The position numbers and the translations under genes were made by a program. From Nocardioides mangrovi (GTDB lineage Bacteria > Actinomycetota > Actinomycetes > Propionibacteriales > Nocardioidaceae), in the NCBI RefSeq assembly GCF_020073815.1, contig NZ_JAIQZJ010000009.1, forward strand, positions 124,001-188,000: 64,000 nt of DNA. Reading direction: 5' to 3'. The notes under the pieces were generated by a model that was not told where the DNA came from, made no database searches, and saw nothing but the letters and a program-made list of their open reading frames with translations. Below, piece after piece: positions 17,165-25,056 of the stretch. Position 1 is the stretch's first letter. Each line of letters begins with the position of its first letter.

Positions 17165-18132
17165 CTGCGACCCTGGACCCGGACGCGCCCGTGAACACGA
17201 CCGAGCCGACGTCCGCGAAGAAGGCGAAGAAGGCGAAGAAGCCGCGCCAGCGGCGGGCGACGCCCGCGCCGCGCACGCCCGCCGGCCCGCCGTCGCAGGT
17301 CGAGAGTGCGTCGATGGTGCTGTCCTCGGCGTTCACGATGATCGGCATCGTCTGCCTCTGGATGGCCGTGCAGCTGCTCTTCCTGGGCTCGGTCTCGCAG
17401 GGCCGCGACCAGGACCTGCTCTATCGCGAGCTGCGCACCGACCTCGCCGGCGCGACCGCACCCCTCGGGCCCGTGGTCCCGGTGGGCGACCCGGTCGCGC
17501 TGTTGACCATCCCCGAGATCGACGTCGAGCAGGTCGTCGTCGAGGGCACCGCGTCCGGCGACCTGCTCGCGGGGCCGGGCCATCGCCGCGACACGCCGCT
17601 GCCGGGGCAGGTCGGCACCTCGGTCGTCTACGGCCGCGGTGCGACGTACGGCGGGCCGTTCCAGGACCTGGCCGACCTCCGGGTCGGTGCCGAGATCACC
17701 GTCGTGGACGGCCAGGGCACCAAGAAGTTCCACGTGATCGGCGTCCGCCGCGCCGGCGATCCACTGCCGCAGCCCGCTGCGGACGGCGCCGCTCGGCTGA
17801 CGCTGGTGTCGTCCTACGGCACCGGGCGCCTCGGCCCGATCTCCCCGCAGTCGGTGGTCTACGTGGACGCCGAGACGAAGAAGGGGTTCCCCGCACCGTC
17901 CGGCCGCCCGGCCGCTGTGCCCGATTCCGAGAAGGCGATGGCCAGCGACCCGGGAGCCCTCCCGCTCCTCGCGCTGTGCCTGGCCCTTCTCCTGGCGCTG
18001 ACTCTCGGGGTCGTCGCCGCCCGTCAGAGATGGTCGACAGCGCTCGTGTGGGTGATCGCCAGCCCGCTCGCGATCGCCTTGTCCTGGATGTCCACGGACG
18101 TGGTCATGCGACTGCTGCCGAACCTGATCTGA
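17161..18132 (+). CDS. Sortase-fold membrane protein lacking the catalytic His, Cys and Arg
   Basis: A 323-residue protein with a Lys/Ala-rich N-terminus, one membrane helix (about 57-77), a sortase-like domain (about 112-245) and two C-terminal membrane helices (about 258-315). The fold signature IPEIDVEQVVVEG ... GPGHRRDTPLPGQVGTSVV matches class E sortases, but the catalytic His position (usually GHR) reads YGRG, the Cys position (usually TTC) reads VSS, and the strand that should carry Arg reads PQSVVYV. It should not be a transpeptidase. Coupled by ATGA to the upstream anchored protein, it may be a structural partner of the anchored PstS complex. Confidence 0.78.
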   Translation: MTATLDPDAPVNTTEPTSAKKAKKAKKPRQRRATPAPRTPAGPPSQVESASMVLSSAFTMIGIVCLWMAVQLLFLGSVSQGRDQDLLYRELRTDLAGATAPLGPVVPVGDPVALLTIPEIDVEQVVVEGTASGDLLAGPGHRRDTPLPGQVGTSVVYGRGATYGGPFQDLADLRVGAEITVVDGQGTKKFHVIGVRRAGDPLPQPAADGAARLTLVSSYGTGRLGPISPQSVVYVDAETKKGFPAPSGRPAAVPDSEKAMASDPGALPLLALCLALLLALTLGVVAARQRWSTALVWVIASPLAIALSWMSTDVVMRLLPNLI

Positions 18133-18241
18133 CACGTGTCCGGCCGCCCCCGGGTGGCTCTGCAGAGATGAACAACGAAGAACCGCGGTTGACCCCGTCG
18201 AGAAGCGGCAGCCGCTCCACCTCACAGGAAGCGAACACGCA

Positions 18242-19867
18242 ATGTTGGTACGCAAGACCCTGGCCGGCGTCCTCGCGACGACGGTCGTCGGAGCTGCGCT
18301 GACGCTGACCGCCGGCTCGGCGTCCGCCGTGGCCTACAGCCCCGGCCCGGAGGACAGCAAGACCTCCGGCATCACCACGACCGACCTCATCGGCGTCGGC
18401 TCGGACACCTCCGAGCACGCCCTCAAGCTGCTCGCGGACGCCTGGAACCAGGGCGCCCGTGACGACTACGGCCAGACCTTCGACGTCGACACCTTCGGTG
18501 CCCTCGGTGCCAACAAGACCACCGGCGACGACCTGCCCGCGCCCATCACCGTGGACTCGACCGGCGCCGCGCTGGCCCGCCCGAACGGCTCCGGCCCCGG
18601 TCGCGCCACCCTCTACGGCACCGGCAAGGTCTCGGCCGTCGACTTCGCCCGCTCCTCGGGCTCGCCGTCGGCCGCCGACTTCACCAACGGCATGCGCGTG
18701 ATCCCCTTCGCCCTCGACACCATCGTGGTCGCCGTCGGCAAGAGCAACCCGGTCGCCGCGTCGAACCCGACGATGACCCTGGCCCAGCTGCAGGGCATCT
18801 ACGTGACCTGCACGATCACCAACTGGAACCAGGTCAACGCCAGCTACCCGAACCAGCCGATCGAGCCCTTCGTGCCCAAGTCCGGCTCGGGCACCGAGAG
18901 CTTCTTCAAGTCGAAGGTGCTGCCGACCGGCACCACGTCGTACGGCGCCTGCGTCAAGGACCACACCAGCGACGCGGACCCGACCGGCTCGGCGGTCCAG
19001 GAGCACGACCCGGCGATCTTCACCGCCAAGCCCAACGCGCTCGTCCCCTTCTCGAAGGGCCGCGCCGCGATCGCCGGCACCGTCACCGCGGTGACCGGCT
19101 CCGAGGTCGAGTTCAAGCGCAACCTCTACAACGTCGTCCGCCAGGAGGACGCCAACCGGGCCGACATCCAGGCGTTCTTCGGTGAGAACGGCTTCGTCTG
19201 CTCCGCCGCCGCCCAGGACCTCATCAAGGCCGCCGGCTTCGACCAGCTCGCCACCTCGTCGCTCGGCGGCGACTGCGGCTCGGTCCTCAACGCCGCGAGC
19301 AGCAACTTCACGCTCAACTCCGTCACCACCCCCGAGGTCTCCCTCACCGGTGCGGGCTCGCCGTCGGCGTACAACCTCACCGCGACCCTGACCTCGACCC
19401 CGGCCGCCGTCGGCAGCGTCACCTTCACCGAGGGCGACACCGTGCTGGCCGCCGACGTCCCGATCGTCTCGGGCCGCGCCGTCACCAGCCCCCTCGCCCT
19501 CGGCGCGGGCAGCCACGACGTCACCGCCACCTTCACCCCGGGTCAGTCGAACTTCGCCGGCGCGGAGGACACCGAGACCCTGGTGATCAAGGCGTCGTCG
19601 AAGGTCAAGGAGTCCTTCCCGGCCACGGTCGCCAAGGGCAAGAAGGCCAAGGGCACCGTCACCGTCAAGGCTGACGGCGCGACCGCCACCGGCACCGTGA
19701 AGATCAAGAAGGGCAGCAAGACCCTCGCGAGCGGCAAGCTCAAGGGCGGCAAGGTGACCATCACCCTGCCGGCGCTCAAGAAGGGCAAGAACAGCCTCAA
19801 GGTCGTCTACGGCGGCAGCTCCACCGTGAACGGCGCCTCGAAGTCGTTCTCGATCAAGCAGAAGTGA
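18242..19867 (+). CDS. Secreted PstS-like phosphate-binding protein with Ig-like domains
   Basis: A 541-residue secreted protein. Signal peptide 1-29 without a lipobox; a PstS-type substrate-binding domain (about 30-355; GVGSDTSEH, VPKSGSGTESFF, CTITNWNQVN); then two bacterial Ig-like repeats (about 360-450 and 455-541) rich in Lys, Val and Thr, with no membrane anchor. The Lys-rich tail may bind the anionic cell wall. AGGAAG precedes ATG 18242. A 109-bp gap separates it from the sortase-like gene, and a strong hairpin follows it, so it may be expressed at a different level from pstB. Confidence 0.87.
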   Translation: MLVRKTLAGVLATTVVGAALTLTAGSASAVAYSPGPEDSKTSGITTTDLIGVGSDTSEHALKLLADAWNQGARDDYGQTFDVDTFGALGANKTTGDDLPAPITVDSTGAALARPNGSGPGRATLYGTGKVSAVDFARSSGSPSAADFTNGMRVIPFALDTIVVAVGKSNPVAASNPTMTLAQLQGIYVTCTITNWNQVNASYPNQPIEPFVPKSGSGTESFFKSKVLPTGTTSYGACVKDHTSDADPTGSAVQEHDPAIFTAKPNALVPFSKGRAAIAGTVTAVTGSEVEFKRNLYNVVRQEDANRADIQAFFGENGFVCSAAAQDLIKAAGFDQLATSSLGGDCGSVLNAASSNFTLNSVTTPEVSLTGAGSPSAYNLTATLTSTPAAVGSVTFTEGDTVLAADVPIVSGRAVTSPLALGAGSHDVTATFTPGQSNFAGAEDTETLVIKASSKVKESFPATVAKGKKAKGTVTVKADGATATGTVKIKKGSKTLASGKLKGGKVTITLPALKKGKNSLKVVYGGSSTVNGASKSFSIKQK

Positions 19868-19872
19868 TCACC

Positions 19873-19914
19873 CTCCCGCCGGTCCGACCGCCTCGGCGGC
19901 CGGACCGGCGGGAG
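19873..19914 (+). terminator. Hairpin between pstS2 and pstB
   Basis: CTCCCGCCGGTCCG at 19873-19886 pairs exactly with 19901-19914; inside it CCGCC pairs with GGCGG around a TC loop after one A-C mismatch. This makes a stem of about 19 bp starting 5 bp after the stop at 19867. No T-run follows, so it may attenuate rather than end transcription, lowering pstB relative to the binding protein. Confidence 0.6.
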
Positions 19915-19955
19915 ACCCGCTCCACCCCCGCACGGACCAGGAAAGACAGGAACCG

Positions 19956-20792
19956 ATGACCACCGCAGCCGACGAGACCTCCGTCCTGCCTCCCACCCCC
20001 GGCGCCCCGGCGACCTCGCTCGCGGAGCTCCAGGCACGGGAGATCACCGCTTGGTTCGGCGACCGCAAGGTGCTCGACCGGGTCTCGCTGACCATGCCCG
20101 CCGGTGGTATCACCGCGCTGATCGGCCCGTCGGGCTGCGGCAAGTCGACGTTCCTGCGCATCCTCAACCGGATGCACGAGCTGGTGCCGTCGGCCCAGCT
20201 CGCCGGTCAGGTGCTCCTGGACGGCGAGGACATCTACGACCCGGCCAAGCGGCTGATCGACGCCCGTCGCGCGATCGGCATGGTCTTCCAGAAGCCCAAC
20301 CCCTTCCCGGCGATGTCGATCCGCGAGAACGTCCTCGCCGGTCTCAAGCTCACCGGCACCAAGGCGTCGCGCTCGTCGAAGGACGGGCTCGTCGAGTCGT
20401 GCCTGCGCAAGGGCGGTCTCTGGGACGAGGTCAAGGACCGCCTCGACGCGCCCGGCGGCGGCCTCTCCGGTGGCCAGCAGCAGCGCCTGTGCATCGCCCG
20501 CTCGCTGGCGATCAAGCCGCGCGTGCTGCTCATGGACGAGCCCTGCTCGGCCCTCGACCCGACCTCGACCCGCGTCATCGAGGAGACCATGAAGGACCTC
20601 GCCCGCGAGGTCACCATCGTCATCGTCACGCACAACATGCAGCAGGCCGCGCGCGTCTCCGACCAGTGCGCCTTCTTCCTCGCCTCCCAGGGCACTCCCG
20701 GCGTCATCGTGGAGCACGGGGATACTGCTGCCATGTTCCAGAACCCCCAGGACCCTCGCACGAGCGACTACGTGCACGGCCGCTTTGGCTGA
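19956..20792 (+). CDS. pstB: Phosphate ABC transporter ATP-binding protein PstB
   Basis: Drives phosphate import with PstCA. Walker A GPSGCGKST (about 54-62), Q-loop MVFQKPNPFP, signature LSGGQQQR, Walker B VLLMDEP and the H-loop THNMQQAARVSD are all present in this 278-residue protein. ATG 19956 follows an AGGAA motif. The stop overlaps the start of the next gene by 8 bp. No phoU gene follows, unlike in many bacteria. Confidence 0.96.
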   Translation: MTTAADETSVLPPTPGAPATSLAELQAREITAWFGDRKVLDRVSLTMPAGGITALIGPSGCGKSTFLRILNRMHELVPSAQLAGQVLLDGEDIYDPAKRLIDARRAIGMVFQKPNPFPAMSIRENVLAGLKLTGTKASRSSKDGLVESCLRKGGLWDEVKDRLDAPGGGLSGGQQQRLCIARSLAIKPRVLLMDEPCSALDPTSTRVIEETMKDLAREVTIVIVTHNMQQAARVSDQCAFFLASQGTPGVIVEHGDTAAMFQNPQDPRTSDYVHGRFG

Positions 20793-21543
20793 GCACGGCT
20801 CGGGCGCCGGCCGGCTGATCGCTGCCTTCGCCACCGCCCTGGTGGTGGTCACGGGACTCGGGTACGCCGCCTCCCAGACGCTGCTCGCGCGGCCCGCGAT
20901 CGTGGTCGCGACCCAGCGGCAGCACGTCCCCGCCCCGTCGCCGGAGACCCGACTGGCCCGCCAGCCGGACGACGCCCCCGCCGCCCCGACGCGGGTCGAC
21001 CCCGCCTGGGTCACGAGGACGGCCGCCGCGAGCGGGATCCCGGAGCCCGCCGTACGCGCCTACGCGAACGCGCAGCTCGCCGAGCCGGACGGCTGCGACG
21101 TCGGCTGGACGACGCTCGCGGGCATCGGCTGGGTCGAGTCCCACCACGGCACCATCGGCGGCCGGACCCTCGGCGCGGACGGCCACTCGTCCACCCCGGT
21201 GCTCGGGCCTGCCCTCGACGGGCACAAGTTCGCCGCGATCCGGGCGACCCCGGAGTCGACGGTCTGGCACGGCGACCCGACCTGGGACCACGCGGTCGGC
21301 CCCCTGCAGTTCATCCCGTCCACGTGGGAGACCTGGGGCTCCGACGGCGACGGTGACGGCATCGCCGACCCCAACGACATCGACGACGCGGCCTACGCCG
21401 CCGCCCGCTACCTCTGCGCGGACGGGCACGACCTCGCCAGCGGCGCCGGCTGGGCGGACGCGATCTTCTCCTACAACCACGACCAGTCCTACGTCGACGA
21501 CGTCTACGCCGCCGCGTCGGCGTACGCCGAGCGCACGCAGTAG
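20785..21543 (+). CDS. Secreted lytic murein transglycosylase-like protein
   Basis: Likely cuts or remodels peptidoglycan outside the membrane. The 252-residue protein has an N-terminal membrane/signal segment (about 8-35) and a lysozyme-fold domain (about 70-250) with the catalytic Glu in IGWVESHHG, the GPLQFIPSTW motif and the late FSYNHDQSYVDDVY motif, all as in the MltB/SLT family. TTG 20785 overlaps pstB; no better start keeps the signal segment. Its coupling to pstB suggests that it opens the wall for the anchored transport proteins, but that is inference. Confidence 0.82.
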   Translation: MAEHGSGAGRLIAAFATALVVVTGLGYAASQTLLARPAIVVATQRQHVPAPSPETRLARQPDDAPAAPTRVDPAWVTRTAAASGIPEPAVRAYANAQLAEPDGCDVGWTTLAGIGWVESHHGTIGGRTLGADGHSSTPVLGPALDGHKFAAIRATPESTVWHGDPTWDHAVGPLQFIPSTWETWGSDGDGDGIADPNDIDDAAYAAARYLCADGHDLASGAGWADAIFSYNHDQSYVDDVYAAASAYAERTQ

Positions 21544-21643
21544 TCCGAGTCGCCGGTCCCGGACACGCGAGTCGGAGGTTCCGGACCCAGCAGCGCCGCG
21601 CTCCTACGCTGGAGCCACGCTCCCCTCGAGAGCGAGGACCGTG

Positions 21644-24175
21644 ATGCGTCGCTGGGTGGTCGTGCTGCTCGTCTCGGTGGGACTGCCCGCCCTGGCGCTG
21701 CCGCGCGCGGCAGCGGACACCGACGAGGTCACCACCGAGCTCGAGCTCCGCGGAGCCTGGGCCGACCCGCTCCGCACGCGCATCGACCTCGGCGCCGACA
21801 TCGCGCTGCGCGACTGCCACCTCGGCGATCCGATCCGCGAGTCGCCGTATCCACTGGTGCTCGACGGGCACGGGCACACGATGCGGCAGACCTGCTTCGA
21901 GAAGCGGGTGCTGCGCCAGGACGGCACCGGCTGGTTGGACCTGCGCGACGTGACGCTCACCCGCGGGGGCTCCGACGGGCCGGGTGCCGCGCTCACCTCG
22001 CGCGGCGAGATCCTGCTGCAGGACTGCACGATCAAGGAGAACCTCGCCGAGGAGCCGGGCGGCGGCGTCTTCTCGATGCGGCGGGTGACGGCGTACCGCT
22101 GCCACATCAACGGCAACCTCGCCAACGACGACGGGGGCGGCATCTACGCGCGCCGCGGCGGGGTGCAGGTCTACGACTCCGTCCTGAGCACCAACCTCGT
22201 CGACGGCTCGGGTGGCGCGATCGGGTCGACCGGCGACATCCTCGTCGTCGACTCGTGGGTCGACGGCAACACCACCGACGGTGACGGCGGCGCGCTCTAC
22301 ACCGACGAGGACGGTGACGTGACGGTCGTCCGGTCGCTCGTCGACGGCAGTGACGCCGACGGTCCCGGAGGAGCGATCTTCACCCTCGACGGGGACGTCG
22401 CGATCTACGACTCGACCCTGAACGGCAATCGCGCCGACGACCGCGGCGGCGCGATCTCCGGCGAGGCCGACGTCCTCGTCGTCAACTCGAACGTCGCGCG
22501 CAACCTCGCGGTCGCGCACGCGGGTGGTGGTATCTGGGCCCGTGGCGACCTCGTGGTCGTGAACTCGACCATCGCGAACAACTACGCCGAGGGTGACGGT
22601 GGCGGCACGCTCTCCGCCGGTGGCACCACGATCATCGGCTCGACCGTGACCCGCAACATCGCCTCCGTCGGCGGCGACGTCGGTGCCGCCGGCCCGCTGG
22701 AGGTCTTCGCGTCGATCATCGGACCGCCCAGGACCACCGGCGTCACGGGCGACACCATTCCGACCGAGCGGAGCTGCCGGGTCTACGCCGCGGTGTCGCA
22801 CGGTCACAATCTCGTCGCCGACCCGTCCTGCGACCTCGACGACCCCACGGACGTGATCGGCGCCGACCCGATGCTGGTCCAGGTGAACGCGCAGCCGCTC
22901 GGGTTCGTGCTCGTACCGCAGGACGGGAGCGCAGCGATCGACCTGGTGCCGGCCGGGTCGTGCCTCGGTGAGCTCCCGGACCCGCTGCCGGCCGGCCAGC
23001 TGCTGGAGGGCTGGGTGGACTGGGAGGACGTGCTGGCGCGCGACACCCTCGGTCGGCTGCGCGACGACGACGGCCGTGGGTGTGACGCCGGTGCCGTGCA
23101 GACGCCTGTGATCGAGCCGCCCGACCTCGACCTGCCCGACCCAGAGAGCATCGGCGCCCAGCAGGTGCTCGCGGCACCGCGAGTGCGGCTCCGGCCCGGC
23201 GTCCGAGCGCCCGGCGGCGTGGCCCGGGCGGGGCGGCACTCGGTCCGCGACCTGCTGACGACCCTGGACCGGCGGCTGCGGTCGCTCGACCACGCCGCCC
23301 GCCGCTTCGACGTCCTCCTCGACTGCACGACCCGCACCGGTGTCGACCGGGACGGCGACCAACGGCACCGCTGGGGCTTCGAGTACGACGAGCGCGACGG
23401 CACCGGGCTCGACCTGCGGCCCGCGCTCGTGCCACACCGCGGCCACGGCCCCGCGCAGTGGGACCTGCTGCGCCTGTCGACCGCGCGTCGGTGCTTGAGC
23501 GCTCCCGCCGATCCGAACGGCGCCGGCGAGGACGCCCGCCTGGCCTCCCGCCGACCGGGGCGGTGGCTACGGGTGCTCGAGCGGCGCGAGGAGCGGCTCG
23601 AGGTCCGCACGGAGCGCTTCGACGCCTGGGAGTCGTGCCTGTCCTGGCTCCCGGTCACCGAGGCCGGCGACACCGAGCAGGACCTCGGCTACCTCGTCGA
23701 CGAGGGTCTCTGGCCCTTCGAGCGCCGGCACTACCCGGCCATCGACCTCGACCACAGCGAGTGGGACGACCCCGACTACCAGCTGCTCGCCTTCCGGGGC
23801 CGGGACCGCCCCTTCGCGGACGGCGAGTGCGGGACCGATCCGGGTGAGGGCGTCGACCGCATCGCAGCGCGACCGTCGGAAGCGCGTCATGAGCTCCGGA
23901 GAGCGGTCCTCGACCTCCGGGAGGACGTCGCCGACCTCGGCGAGCCGGTCGAGGAGATCTCGCGGTTCGACCAGTGCCTCTACACCGTCGGCGTCCGCAC
24001 GACCCCGGGCTACCGGTTCCGCGCCGCCGACGGCCGACGGGCGCGGCGCACGGCGCTCTCCTTCGACCTGCGCGGCGACCACCTGCCGGAGGCCAGCGTG
24101 CTCGCGTTCCCGGGCGAGGAGCCGCCCCAGATCGAGTGCAACGAGGACGCGGGCGGGGTCGAGACCGACGAGTGA
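21644..24175 (+). CDS. Secreted beta-helix protein with a novel three-fold C-terminal repeat
   Basis: An 843-residue exported protein. Signal peptide 1-24; a right-handed beta-helix of the choice-of-anchor Q kind (about 30-500), with repeated VVDSWVDGN, IYDSTLNGN and VVNSTIANN rungs; then a C-terminal part (about 530-843) with three copies of a unit starting with a charged helix and RFD plus a nearby Cys (Arg at 554, 658 and 774). I do not recognise the repeat. ATG 21644 is chosen; a GTG one codon earlier is possible. No anchor is visible. Surface polysaccharide binding or cleavage is possible, but no catalytic residues were identified. Confidence 0.75.
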   Translation: MRRWVVVLLVSVGLPALALPRAAADTDEVTTELELRGAWADPLRTRIDLGADIALRDCHLGDPIRESPYPLVLDGHGHTMRQTCFEKRVLRQDGTGWLDLRDVTLTRGGSDGPGAALTSRGEILLQDCTIKENLAEEPGGGVFSMRRVTAYRCHINGNLANDDGGGIYARRGGVQVYDSVLSTNLVDGSGGAIGSTGDILVVDSWVDGNTTDGDGGALYTDEDGDVTVVRSLVDGSDADGPGGAIFTLDGDVAIYDSTLNGNRADDRGGAISGEADVLVVNSNVARNLAVAHAGGGIWARGDLVVVNSTIANNYAEGDGGGTLSAGGTTIIGSTVTRNIASVGGDVGAAGPLEVFASIIGPPRTTGVTGDTIPTERSCRVYAAVSHGHNLVADPSCDLDDPTDVIGADPMLVQVNAQPLGFVLVPQDGSAAIDLVPAGSCLGELPDPLPAGQLLEGWVDWEDVLARDTLGRLRDDDGRGCDAGAVQTPVIEPPDLDLPDPESIGAQQVLAAPRVRLRPGVRAPGGVARAGRHSVRDLLTTLDRRLRSLDHAARRFDVLLDCTTRTGVDRDGDQRHRWGFEYDERDGTGLDLRPALVPHRGHGPAQWDLLRLSTARRCLSAPADPNGAGEDARLASRRPGRWLRVLERREERLEVRTERFDAWESCLSWLPVTEAGDTEQDLGYLVDEGLWPFERRHYPAIDLDHSEWDDPDYQLLAFRGRDRPFADGECGTDPGEGVDRIAARPSEARHELRRAVLDLREDVADLGEPVEEISRFDQCLYTVGVRTTPGYRFRAADGRRARRTALSFDLRGDHLPEASVLAFPGEEPPQIECNEDAGGVETDE

Positions 24176-24187
24176 GGCGCGGCCCTT

Positions 24188-24200
24188 CCCCAACTTGGGG
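24188..24200 (+). promoter_or_regulatory. 13-bp palindrome CCCCAACTTGGGG upstream of regulator 3
   Basis: Perfect 6+1+6 palindrome centred 60 bp before the ATG at 24254, in the 78-bp gap after the beta-helix gene. It is the best-conserved copy of a box seen near several genes of this locus. Likely an operator, possibly for auto-regulation. Confidence 0.5.
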
Positions 24201-24253
24201 GGTGATCCGCCGCACACCCCGTGGCGACGCCACGCGGTGGCGACGATCGGGGC

Positions 24254-24994
24254 ATGACGCCGGACCTCGCGGTGGACGCGCCCCTGGCCACGCTCGTCCG
24301 TGCCGACCACGCCGACCTCCCCGCTACCACGCCGACCGCGTGGATCGTGCTCAGCGCCGAGCAGCCGCTGCTCGCGGAGTCGCTCCGGCTCGCACTCGTC
24401 CGCCGCGGTCTCGACACGCTCGTGGTGCCGTGGCCGGACGAGCCGGCGGAGCTCGCGCCGGGACGCCTGCTCGCGCCGGCGCGGCCGGGCGGCGTCGGCG
24501 TCGCCCTCGTCGAGATGGCCTCCGAGGCGGAGCTCGACGGGATCGGCGCGCTCGTCGAGCGGGTGCCCGTGCGGTGGCTGCTGCTGGCCCACCGCGGCCC
24601 CAACCCGTTGTGGGGCGCGGCCTTCGACCGCGGCGTCGACATCGTGCTCCCGACCACCACCGACCTCGACGCGCTGGTCGACCTCGTGGGCCGCGCGGCC
24701 CGCGGCGAGCAGCTCCTCGACGAGCGCCGCGCCGATGCGCTGCGCGCGGTCTGGCACGACGTGCTCGCGATGGACACCCTGCGCAGCCGGGTCCGGTCGC
24801 TCTCGGCCCGCGAGACCCAGGTGCTCCGGCTGCTGTACGGCGGCACCGGCGTGCACGAGATCGCCGTCGAGCTGGGCGTCTCCGACTCGACGGTCCGCAC
24901 CCACGTGGCGGCGGTGCTCCGCAAGCTCGGGGTGGCCTCGCAGCTGCGCGCGGTCGCGGTCTACGACGAGTACCTCGACCGCACCGGCCGCTGA
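24254..24994 (+). CDS. LuxR-type regulator with Glu in place of the receiver Asp
   Basis: A 246-residue regulator. The receiver-like domain (about 33-155) aligns with the canonical regulator at 5493, but ALVD reads ALVE, so a Glu sits where Asp would be phosphorylated, and the conserved Lys is replaced (VLPTTTD). A Glu here could mimic a permanently phosphorylated state. The GerE helix-turn-helix is intact (LSARETQVLRLLYGG ... VSDSTVRTHVAAVLRKLGV). No kinase gene is adjacent. It lies directly before the exopolysaccharide locus and is a good candidate for its regulator. Confidence 0.82.
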   Translation: MTPDLAVDAPLATLVRADHADLPATTPTAWIVLSAEQPLLAESLRLALVRRGLDTLVVPWPDEPAELAPGRLLAPARPGGVGVALVEMASEAELDGIGALVERVPVRWLLLAHRGPNPLWGAAFDRGVDIVLPTTTDLDALVDLVGRAARGEQLLDERRADALRAVWHDVLAMDTLRSRVRSLSARETQVLRLLYGGTGVHEIAVELGVSDSTVRTHVAAVLRKLGVASQLRAVAVYDEYLDRTGR

Positions 24995-25026
24995 CCCCCG
25001 CAGGTCAGCGGCCGGTGCGGTCGAGG
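24973..25026. terminator. 24-bp perfect bidirectional terminator hairpin
   Basis: The 24 bases at 24973-24996 are exactly complementary to 25003-25026 around a 6-nt loop (CCCGCA). The left arm includes the last seven codons and stop of the regulator at 24254. It separates that gene from the convergent sugar transferase ending at 25057 and could serve both. No T-run is present, as is common for high-GC terminators. Confidence 0.75.
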
Positions 25027-25056
25027 TGCTGTCCGGACGGGGCGGCCGGACCGGTC

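Noticed and set aside
17161..18132. Active class E sortase
   Set aside because: The His, Cys and Arg needed for transpeptidation are all replaced.
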